Part shown: piece after piece, positions 1 through 6,213 of the stretch
Layout of the letters: each line of letters opens with the position of its first letter
Numbering within the stretch: position 1 is the stretch's first letter
Source: an uncultured Prevotellaceae bacterium
Lineage (GTDB): Bacteria > Bacteroidota > Bacteroidia > Bacteroidales > Bacteroidaceae
Assembly: GCA_937891085.1 (NCBI GenBank)
Contig: CALAEY010000010.1
Coordinates: 1 to 9,800, forward strand
DNA length: 9,800 nt
Direction of reading: 5' to 3'
The notes under the pieces: model-generated
Told to the model about the DNA's origin: nothing
The model's input: the letters and a program-made list of their open reading frames with translations, nothing else
Databases searched by the model: none
Made by a program: the position numbers and the translations under genes

Positions 1-849
1 GCCCAGCCAGTCGTCGATGAACTCCTGCGTCAGGGCGCGTGCCTGCATGTAAGCCTTCATGTTGATGTCCTTCACCTGGAAACCAGCGTCTTTCAGCATG
101 GCCTGAATAGTAATCACGTCTGGATGAACCTTACCCCAAGACAGTGGCTCGATGGCTACGTCGAGCACATCGGCACCAGCCTCGGCCACCTCCAACATAG
201 AAGCCACAGACAGACCTGGGCCGCTATGACCGTGATACTGAATCACGATTTCAGGATGGCGCTCCTTGATGTTCTTGGTGAGCTGGCCAAGTGACCATGG
301 GCGACCGATACCTGCCATGTCTTTCAAGCAGATTTCCTGAGCGCCGGCCTCGATCAGCTTATCAGCCAACTTAGTGTAATAGTCAACTGTATGAATAGGA
401 GAATAGGTGATACAAAGGGTAGCCTGTGGAGTCATGCCGCCTTCCAATGCATACTTGATGGAAGGGATGATATTGTTGGCATCATTCAGACCATCGAAGA
501 TACGGGTGATATCCACACCTTGTGCATGCTTTACCTTATACATCAGCTTACGCACATCCACTGGACATGGATACATACGCAATGCATTCAAACCACGGTC
601 AAGCATGTGGGTCTTGATACCTACCTCGTTGAAAGGCTTCGTAAATGCACGCACTGCAATGTTCGGATTCTCACCATACATCAGGTTCACCTGCTCGAAA
701 GCACCACCGTTTGTTTCTACACGGTCGAAGCAACCCATATCAATGATCACCGGGGCAATACGTACCAACTGGTCTACTCTTGGCTGAAACTTGCCTGAGC
801 TCTGGAACATGTCTCGATAGACAAGACTGAATTTGATTTCCTTCTTCAT
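1..849 (-). CDS. Biotin-dependent carboxyltransferase subunit (pyruvate carboxylase subunit B / oxaloacetate decarboxylase alpha type), C-terminus cut by window edge
   Basis: The minus strand is open from an ATG at 849-847 to the edge and reads 283 residues beginning MKKEIKFSLVYRD. The family has a TIM-barrel carboxyltransferase domain that moves CO2 between carboxybiotin and pyruvate/oxaloacetate in the cytoplasm, with a divalent metal and a carbamylated lysine. Visible are the RD-xx-Q motif (D13, Q16), the LKDMAG motif with the likely carbamylated K176, and the metal-type H-x-H (H206, H208 in YHGHSG). Full-length members are about 500-650 residues and may end in a biotinyl domain, so the fold's end and any biotin lysine lie outside the window. 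Two signatures differ from classical enzymes: HSGPG where HDTSG is usual, and WGKVHP (K240) where GTSxP is usual. The family is certain. The exact acyl substrate is not, because this group is variously named PycB or OadA. A promoter lies about 70 bp upstream. Confidence 0.9.
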   Translation of the reverse strand, partial: MKKEIKFSLVYRDMFQSSGKFQPRVDQLVRIAPVIIDMGCFDRVETNGGAFEQVNLMYGENPNIAVRAFTKPFNEVGIKTHMLDRGLNALRMYPCPVDVRKLMYKVKHAQGVDITRIFDGLNDANNIIPSIKYALEGGMTPQATLCITYSPIHTVDYYTKLADKLIEAGAQEICLKDMAGIGRPWSLGQLTKNIKERHPEIVIQYHGHSGPGLSVASMLEVAEAGADVLDVAIEPLSWGKVHPDVITIQAMLKDAGFQVKDINMKAYMQARALTQEFIDDWLG

Positions 850-917
850 TTTCTTTTTATCTTAAATTATTCTCTTGATTTTCAAATACCTTCTTTCCCA
901 ATTATATAAATCTTCCG

Positions 918-925
918 CAAATATA
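918..925 (-). promoter_or_regulatory. Bacteroidetes-type -7 element for the carboxyltransferase gene
   Basis: On the minus strand the sequence reads TATATTTG followed by C, an exact match to the Bacteroidetes -7 consensus TAnnTTTG. It lies about 70 nt upstream of the ATG at 849, which would give an AT-rich leader of about 60 nt. I could not find a clear TTTG -33 box at the usual spacing, so only the -7 part is supported. The leader ends in an A-rich stretch just before the ATG, without a Shine-Dalgarno sequence, as is common in this phylum. Confidence 0.6.
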
Positions 926-1005
926 ATCAATATTTTCCTATATTCATCGGTCTTTCACAACTTTTATTAAAAATGTTTGGCGGAATGCAGTAAAATGGCA
1001 CTTCG

Positions 1006-1021
1006 ATGCATTCTTTTGCAT
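1006..1021. repeat. Short perfect inverted repeat overlapping the -33 region
   Basis: ATGCA (1006-1010) and TGCAT (1017-1021) form a perfect 5-bp inverted repeat with a 6-nt spacer. The right arm covers the candidate -33 box of the WecB-like gene, so it could be an operator half-site pair. Repeats this short also arise by chance in AT-rich DNA, and there is no regulator gene nearby. Confidence 0.25.
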
Positions 1022-1049
1022 GAAATATTCAGAATTATTCGTATCTTCG
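1015..1049 (+). promoter_or_regulatory. Putative promoter of the WecB-like gene
   Basis: TATCTTCG at 1042-1049 matches TAnnTTTG with one mismatch. A TTTG at 1015-1018 could serve as the -33 box, with a 23-nt spacer that is a little longer than usual. The predicted transcription start near 1055 leaves a leader of roughly 20-25 nt. The start codon at 1078 is preceded by AAGGAAAA (1070-1077), a purine stretch rather close to the ATG for a classical ribosome binding site. Together with the minus-strand promoter this makes 850-1077 a divergent regulatory gap. I see no gene in it. Confidence 0.5.
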
Positions 1050-1077
1050 CACCATTAAAGATCTTTACTAAGGAAAA

Positions 1078-2172
1078 ATGAGAGTAACTATCATCTCGGG
1101 GGCTCGCCCCAACTTCATGAAGATAGCTCCTATCTGCCGAGCTATCGATGCTGCAAGAGACGGTGGCAAGGACATCACTTACCGCTTGGTGTACACGGGC
1201 AGGAAAGACGACCCTGCACTGGATGCTTCGCTTTTCTCAGACCTGAACATGCGTGAGCCCGACTGCTATCTGGGTGTGAATGCTCAAGGCCACTCGGAGG
1301 TGGCTGCCCAGATCATGCTGGCATTCGAGAAGGAACTGGATGCCCACCCTTCACAGGTGGTGCTGGTGGTAGATGATATGACGGCAACCATGAGCTGCGC
1401 CATCGTAGCGAAGAAGCGCGGACTGAAGGTGGCACACGTCATCGCGGGCACGCGCTCGTTCGATATGAATATGCCGCGTGAGGTGAACCGTACCATCGTG
1501 GATGCTATCTCCGACTACCTCTTCACGGCGGGCATGGTGGCCAACCGTAACCTGAACCAGGAGGGCATGATTCCTGAATACATCCACTACGTAGGCAACA
1601 TACTGATAGATACCATTCGATATAACCGCCACCGTTTCACACAGCCTATCTGGTTCAATAGCATGGGACTGCGCAAGGGCAACTACCTGCTGCTGACGCT
1701 GAATAGGCGCGACTTGCTGGCACGCAGGCATGTGCTGACGTCATTGCTGCAAATCGTGATAGAGAAGTCGGAAGGCCTCCCCATCATCGCCCCACTGCAT
1801 GGGTATGTGGAGGATACGGTCAAGGATCTGGGCATCCAGGCACCCAACCTGCACCTGTTGCCTACGCAGAGCTACCTGAACTTCGGGTTCCTCATTAATC
1901 AGGCGAAGGGCATCGTCACCGACTCTGGCAACATTGCCGAGGAGGCTACCTTCCTAGACGTGCCTTGCATCACGCTGAACACCTATGCGGAACATCCGGA
2001 GACGTGGCGCATAGGTACCAATGAGTTGGTAGGCGACAATACATTCGCGCTCTCTGCGGCGATGGACAAGCTGATGCATGGCGAGTGGAAGCACAGCACC
2101 CTACCCGACCGCTGGGACGGGCGTACGGCGGAGCGAATCGTGCAAACTATGTTAAATGTTGAAAAAGTGTAA
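1078..2172 (+). CDS. WecB-like protein of the UDP-N-acetylglucosamine 2-epimerase family with altered active-site residues
   Basis: This 364-residue protein has the normal length and layout of the non-hydrolysing UDP-GlcNAc 2-epimerase family, which uses a GT-B fold of two Rossmann-like halves to interconvert UDP-GlcNAc and UDP-ManNAc for surface polysaccharides. Family landmarks are GARPNFMKIAP (R10, K15), VLVVDDMT (98-102 region, D100), HVIAGTRSFD (120-129), MPREVNR (132-138), VGNILIDTI, APLHGY (H241), TDSGNIAEE (281-289), AEHPETW and GTNELVG. From the known E. coli active site (D95, E117, E131, H213), only the Asp is kept by my alignment. The first Glu position is I122 (HVEAG to HVIAG), the second is R134 (PEE to PRE), and the His is N209 (T-x-HRREN to TLNRRD). 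The frame is intact, with no decay. The fold is certain but epimerase activity is doubtful; it may bind a UDP-sugar or do related chemistry. It is cytoplasmic, with no signal peptide. The next gene has its own promoter. Confidence 0.85.
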   Translation: MRVTIISGARPNFMKIAPICRAIDAARDGGKDITYRLVYTGRKDDPALDASLFSDLNMREPDCYLGVNAQGHSEVAAQIMLAFEKELDAHPSQVVLVVDDMTATMSCAIVAKKRGLKVAHVIAGTRSFDMNMPREVNRTIVDAISDYLFTAGMVANRNLNQEGMIPEYIHYVGNILIDTIRYNRHRFTQPIWFNSMGLRKGNYLLLTLNRRDLLARRHVLTSLLQIVIEKSEGLPIIAPLHGYVEDTVKDLGIQAPNLHLLPTQSYLNFGFLINQAKGIVTDSGNIAEEATFLDVPCITLNTYAEHPETWRIGTNELVGDNTFALSAAMDKLMHGEWKHSTLPDRWDGRTAERIVQTMLNVEKV

Positions 2173-2173
2173 G

Positions 2174-2229
2174 CCGCAAATCTTAATAAGTAGTTAAACA
2201 TGTCCGTATTTTAAGCAAAGTTTGCGGAC
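2174..2229. repeat. Overlapping inverted repeats between the WecB-like and DUF5686 genes
   Basis: CCGCAAA (2174-2180), right after the WecB-like stop codon, is the exact reverse complement of TTTGCGG (2221-2227). GTCCG (2202-2206) and CGGAC (2225-2229) form a second pair, and GCAAAGTTTGC (2215-2225) is an 11-bp palindrome. All share the same right-hand bases, so they are mutually exclusive as hairpins. The right arm overlaps the candidate -33 box of the next promoter and is followed by T-rich DNA. It could be a weak terminator for the upstream gene or a protein-binding site. The case for function is modest. Confidence 0.3.
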
Positions 2230-2254
2230 CTTTACATTATATTTATTACTTTTG
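2221..2254 (+). promoter_or_regulatory. Bacteroidetes-type promoter of the DUF5686 gene
   Basis: TACTTTTG at 2247-2254 is an exact TAnnTTTG -7 element, and TTTG at 2221-2224 is a plausible -33 box with a 22-nt spacer. Transcription would start near 2260, only about 10-15 nt before the ATG at 2273, so the message would be nearly leaderless. This site also decides the start codon: any start upstream of about 2255 would lie inside or before the promoter. Confidence 0.65.
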
Positions 2255-2272
2255 CGTGCTAAACGCTTAAAG

Positions 2273-4858
2273 ATGAAATCAAGGTTAGTCAAATTATATA
2301 TCCTCTTCTCCCTCTTGCTTGTCTCGCTGGGAACTCAGGCACAGATCAAGGGCGTGGTGACAGACTCCATCACGCACGAGCCATTGCTTTATGTCACAGT
2401 GCAATATCCAGGCAAGGGTGTGGGTGCCATCACCAATAATGAAGGTGAATTTACTGTGGAGGCACATCGCGGATGGACGGTATTGCGCTTTTCTTCCATC
2501 GGCTATAAGACGAAGGATGTGACGCTGCAGACAGGTCAGCGCACGCTGAATGTGGAATTGGCACCAGAGGCTACCGAACTAGCGGAGGTGGTGGTGACGA
2601 GACGCGCCCGCTACTCGCGCCGAAACAATCCGGCAGTGGACTTCATGCGCCAAGTGATAGCGCACAAGAAGGGCAACAAGCTGGAGGACAACGACTATTA
2701 CTCCTATCAGAAATACGAGAAGATGAAGATGTCTATCAATGATGTGACCAACGAGAAGTTGGAAAAGGGCATCTACAAGCGCTTCGCTTTCTTCAAGGAC
2801 CAGGTGGAGGTGTCGCCCAAGACGGGCAAGCAGATTCTGCCTGTATCTGTGAAGGAGACAGGCTCTCGCACCATCTATCGCAAATCACCTAAAAGCAAGA
2901 AGACCATTATCGAGGGAATGAACTCCTCGGGCGTGGATGAGTTCTTCAGCACGGGCGACATGATGGGTACTATCCTCACGGATGTATTCTCTGACATCAA
3001 TATCTATGACGATGACATCCGACTGCTGCAACGCCAGTTTGTCAGTCCTATCGGTCGTGGTGCCATCACATTTTATCAGTTCTACCTAGAAGATACCATC
3101 CACGTGGATGGCACGGAATGTGTACACCTCTCCTTCGTGCCGCAAAATCCGCAGGACTTTGGATTCACGGGGCATCTCTATGTGGCAAAGGACTCTACCT
3201 ATGCCGTGAAGCGCGCCACGATGAACCTGCCTAAGAAGACGGGCGTGAACTTCGTGGAACATCTGGACATCGTGCAGAACTATGAGCAACTGCCCGACAG
3301 TACCTGGGTGCTTACGGATGATGACATGACCGTGGAATTGGCCTTGATGTCGGGCGTGGGTGAGTTTGAGGTGGAGCGTACCACCAAGTACACCAAGTAC
3401 AACTTCGAGGCCATAGAGCCACGTCTGTTCCGCTTGGGAGGTGGTGAGGTGATCAAGGAGGCCAACATGATGAACAAGAGCGATGAGTACTGGGCTGAAG
3501 TGCGCCAAGTGCCATTGACAAAGACGGAGAGCAGCATGGATCTCTTCATGAACCGACTGGAACAACTCCCTGGTTTCAAGTATGTGATCTTCGGTGCCAA
3601 GGCATTGATAGAGAACTTCGTGGAGACGGGTGGCAGAAAGCATCCGAGCAAGTTCGACTTAGGTCCTATAAACACCACCATCACCAGCAACTACGTGAAC
3701 GGCATGCGTCTGCGTCTGAGTGGTTTGACCACAGGCAATCTGGATCCGCACTGGAACTTCAGTGGTTACGGAGCTTATGGCTTCAAGGATAAGAAGTGGT
3801 TCTATCAGGGACAGGTGGCCTACTCGTTCAATAAGCGCGAATACGTGCTGTGGGAATTTCCGAAGCACTATCTGGCCTTCAAATACCAGTACGATGTGAT
3901 GTCTCCGATGGATAAGTTCCTGGATACCGATAAGGATAATGTGTTCGTGGGCATGAAGTGGACCAAGGTGGACCAGATGTCATACATCCGTGAGGCAGCG
4001 CTCACCTATGAATTGGAGACCAACTCCGGATTCTCCGTGAAGGCCATGGCCCGCCACCGCATTGATGAGCCTACGGGTGCTTTGGCCTACTACCTGAACG
4101 ACGGTCCTACCCCTGGTGAATGGAGTGAGCAAAACACCCGTGTGAAGGACATGACCACAGCGGAAGTTGGTGTCACCCTGCGCTATGCCCCTGGTGAGAC
4201 TTATATCAACACGAAACAGCGCCGCGTTCCAGTGTCATTGGATGCCCCTGTGTTCACTATTTCTCATACCACAGGCTTCAAGGGTATCTTAGGTGGTGAC
4301 TACAACTTCAACCTCACAGAGGCAAGCATCAAAAAACGCTGGTGGTTCGGCTCTTGGGGAAAACTCGATGTGATGCTTCGCGGAGGAGCACAATGGAATA
4401 AGGTGCCATTCCCTCTGCTCAACCTGCCTCAGGCCAACCTGTCGTATATCAACCAATACAACGTGAAGACGTTCTCCTTGATAAACAACATGGAATTCCT
4501 GAACGACCGCTATGGCTCTCTGCACATCGACTACGACCTCAACGGCAAGCTGTTCAATCGCATACCGCTGCTGAAGAAGCTTAAGTGGCGCGAGATGTTC
4601 AGAGTTAACGTGCTCTATGGTAAGCTGACGGATAAGAACAACCCCTACATGGGCAACAGCAGCCTCTATCTCTTCCCTATGCGTGATGGACAAACCACCA
4701 GCTACATCATGGGAGAAACGCCATACGTGGAAGCCAGCGTGGGTATATACAACATCTTCAAGCTGCTACACGTGGAATATGTGCGCCGTCTGACCTATAC
4801 GGACATTCCTGGTGTGAAGAAAGATGGCATCCGATTCATGATAATGATGGTATTCTAA
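2273..4858 (+). CDS. DUF5686 outer-membrane beta-barrel protein with N-terminal carboxypeptidase-regulatory-like domain
   Basis: The product has 861 residues from the ATG at 2273. A longer TTG start at 2222 would add 17 residues in front of the signal peptide and lie upstream of the -7 element, so I reject it. Residues 1-23 form a signal peptide: MKSRLVK, a Leu/Val/Ile-rich core, then TQA-Q for cleavage. Residues about 25-100 are a carboxypeptidase-regulatory-like beta-sandwich (IKGVVTDSITHEPLLYVTV, NNEGEF, LRFSSIGYKT), the domain that also precedes the plug of many Bacteroidetes TonB receptors. The following ELAEVVVT linker leads into the DUF5686 region, which starts near RRNNPAVDFMRQVIAHK. 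The last half is rich in alternating aromatic strands and ends in Phe (MIMMVF), typical of an outer-membrane barrel. There is no recognisable TonB plug, so it is not an ordinary receptor. The family function is not established; a role at the outer membrane is inferred. It leads a possible operon with rarA, 12 bp downstream. Confidence 0.88.
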   Translation: MKSRLVKLYILFSLLLVSLGTQAQIKGVVTDSITHEPLLYVTVQYPGKGVGAITNNEGEFTVEAHRGWTVLRFSSIGYKTKDVTLQTGQRTLNVELAPEATELAEVVVTRRARYSRRNNPAVDFMRQVIAHKKGNKLEDNDYYSYQKYEKMKMSINDVTNEKLEKGIYKRFAFFKDQVEVSPKTGKQILPVSVKETGSRTIYRKSPKSKKTIIEGMNSSGVDEFFSTGDMMGTILTDVFSDINIYDDDIRLLQRQFVSPIGRGAITFYQFYLEDTIHVDGTECVHLSFVPQNPQDFGFTGHLYVAKDSTYAVKRATMNLPKKTGVNFVEHLDIVQNYEQLPDSTWVLTDDDMTVELALMSGVGEFEVERTTKYTKYNFEAIEPRLFRLGGGEVIKEANMMNKSDEYWAEVRQVPLTKTESSMDLFMNRLEQLPGFKYVIFGAKALIENFVETGGRKHPSKFDLGPINTTITSNYVNGMRLRLSGLTTGNLDPHWNFSGYGAYGFKDKKWFYQGQVAYSFNKREYVLWEFPKHYLAFKYQYDVMSPMDKFLDTDKDNVFVGMKWTKVDQMSYIREAALTYELETNSGFSVKAMARHRIDEPTGALAYYLNDGPTPGEWSEQNTRVKDMTTAEVGVTLRYAPGETYINTKQRRVPVSLDAPVFTISHTTGFKGILGGDYNFNLTEASIKKRWWFGSWGKLDVMLRGGAQWNKVPFPLLNLPQANLSYINQYNVKTFSLINNMEFLNDRYGSLHIDYDLNGKLFNRIPLLKKLKWREMFRVNVLYGKLTDKNNPYMGNSSLYLFPMRDGQTTSYIMGETPYVEASVGIYNIFKLLHVEYVRRLTYTDIPGVKKDGIRFMIMMVF

Positions 4859-4870
4859 CGCTTACGAGAC

Positions 4871-6145
4871 ATGCAACCACTGGCAGAAAGGCTACGCCCC
4901 AAGACCCTTGACGACTATATCGGACAGAAGCATCTGGTAGGTCCTGGAGCTGTTTTGCGCCAAATGATAGACTCGGGGCATATCGCCTCCTTCATCTTGT
5001 GGGGACCTCCGGGCGTGGGAAAGACCACCTTGGCACAAATCATCGCCCACAAGCTGGAAACTCCTTTTTACACCTTGAGTGCCGTGACCAGCGGCGTGAA
5101 GGAGGTGCGTGAGGTGATAGAACGTGCGCGCAACAACCACTTTTTCTCGCAGGCTAACCCAATCCTCTTCATCGATGAAATACACCGCTTCAGCAAGTCG
5201 CAGCAAGACTCACTGCTTGGCGCTGTGGAGCAAGGCATCATCACGCTGATAGGTGCCACGACAGAGAACCCCTCCTTTGAGGTCATTCGTCCATTGCTCT
5301 CCCGTTGCCAGGTCTATGTGCTGAAGTCACTGGATAAGGCCGACCTGCTGGAATTGCTGAATCGTGCCATCACACAAGATACTGAACTCAAGAAACACCA
5401 CATAGAGGTGAAGGAGATCAACGCCCTGCTCCGTTTCAGCGGAGGCGATGCCCGCAAACTGCTCAATATCTTAGAATTGGTGGTGCAGGCAGTAGGCGAG
5501 AATGAGATCGTAGAAATCAATGACGAGATAGTGACCAACCGCCTGCAACAGAACCCGTTGGCCTATGATAAAGACGGAGAGATGCACTATGACATCATCT
5601 CTGCCTTCATCAAGAGCATTCGTGGCAGCGATCCTGACGGGGCCCTCTACTGGCTGGCCCGCATGGTGGAAGGTGGCGAAGACCCTGCCTTCATCGCCCG
5701 CCGACTGGTAATATCAGCAGCTGAGGACATCGGTCTGGCCAATCCCAATGCCCTCTTGCTGGCCAATGCCTGCTTCGATGTCATCATGAAGATAGGTTGG
5801 CCCGAAGGGCGCATCCCTCTGGCAGAGACTACGGTCTATCTGGCAACCAGTCCGAAGAGCAACTCTGCCTATCTGGGCATAGACAAGGCACTGAGCACAG
5901 TGAAGCAGACGGGCAACCTGCCTGTGCCGCTACACCTACGCAATGCCCCTACAGGACTGATGGAGGAATTGGGCTATGGCAAGGACTATAAGTATGCCCA
6001 CGACTTTCCTGGTCACTTCGTGCAGCAGCAGTACCTGCCCGACCAACTTATCGGCCAGGTGCTCTGGAATCCGCAAGAGAATGCCCAAGAAGCCAAGCTC
6101 AAGGAGCGGATGAAGTTGCTTTGGGGAGATAATAAGAGATATTAA
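4871..6145 (+). CDS. rarA: Replication-associated recombination protein A (RarA/MgsA), AAA+ ATPase
   Basis: This 424-residue cytoplasmic protein matches RarA (MgsA in E. coli, Mgs1/WRNIP1 in eukaryotes), a tetrameric clamp-loader-related ATPase that acts on DNA at stalled replication forks. It begins with the family signature PLAERLRPKTLDDYIGQKH. The ATPase core shows Walker A GPPGVGKT (45-52), Walker B LFIDEIHRF (99-107), sensor 1 in GATTENPSF (128-136), an arginine-finger candidate R145 in LLSRC, and sensor 2 in GGDARKLLN (191-199, R195). The C-terminal tetramerisation region is present, including DPAFIARRLVISAAEDIGLA, and the protein closes with the family's YKYAHDFPGHFVQQQYLP block (373-390). 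The length is close to the usual 430-450, and all key residues are intact. The start at 4871 fits the family N-terminus. It sits 12 bp after the DUF5686 stop with no promoter visible between, so co-transcription is likely. Confidence 0.97.
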   Translation: MQPLAERLRPKTLDDYIGQKHLVGPGAVLRQMIDSGHIASFILWGPPGVGKTTLAQIIAHKLETPFYTLSAVTSGVKEVREVIERARNNHFFSQANPILFIDEIHRFSKSQQDSLLGAVEQGIITLIGATTENPSFEVIRPLLSRCQVYVLKSLDKADLLELLNRAITQDTELKKHHIEVKEINALLRFSGGDARKLLNILELVVQAVGENEIVEINDEIVTNRLQQNPLAYDKDGEMHYDIISAFIKSIRGSDPDGALYWLARMVEGGEDPAFIARRLVISAAEDIGLANPNALLLANACFDVIMKIGWPEGRIPLAETTVYLATSPKSNSAYLGIDKALSTVKQTGNLPVPLHLRNAPTGLMEELGYGKDYKYAHDFPGHFVQQQYLPDQLIGQVLWNPQENAQEAKLKERMKLLWGDNKRY

Positions 6146-6147
6146 AG

Positions 6148-6201
6148 GAATTATGAATTTTTCAATTGCCAAAATTCATAATTCATAATTTATAATTCAT
6201 A
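6148..6201. repeat. AT-rich hairpin and heptamer repeat in the rarA-dehydrogenase gap
   Basis: GAATTATGAATTTT (6148-6161) and AAAATTCATAATTC (6171-6184) form a perfect 14-bp inverted repeat with a 9-nt loop. The right arm runs into four tandem heptamers at 6174-6201 (ATTCATA, ATTCATA, ATTTATA, ATTCATA). The left arm contains the same heptamer inverted. It fills most of the 68-bp gap between the rarA stop and the dehydrogenase ATG. There is no T-run directly after the stem, so it is a poor classical terminator. It could be a small dispersed intergenic element, an mRNA stability or processing hairpin, or simple slippage-prone DNA. Confidence 0.6.
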
Positions 6202-6213
6202 ATTGTAATAGAA

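Noticed and set aside
391..798. Two overlapping plus-strand open frames of about 130 codons
   Set aside because: They lie antisense to the strongly recognisable carboxyltransferase gene and have no family resemblance or ribosome binding site; they are coding shadows.
850..1077. Small gene or RNA in the divergent gap
   Set aside because: It is AT-rich with promoter elements on both strands. I saw no open frame with a plausible start and no riboswitch-like fold beyond a 5-bp inverted repeat.
2222..2272. Upstream TTG start giving 17 extra residues for the DUF5686 protein
   Set aside because: It precedes the -7 element at 2247-2254 and would bury the signal peptide; ATG 2273 gives a classical signal sequence.
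3086..3690. Minus-strand open frames inside the DUF5686 gene
   Set aside because: They are antisense shadows of a well-supported long gene, with His/Val-rich low-information sequence and no motif.
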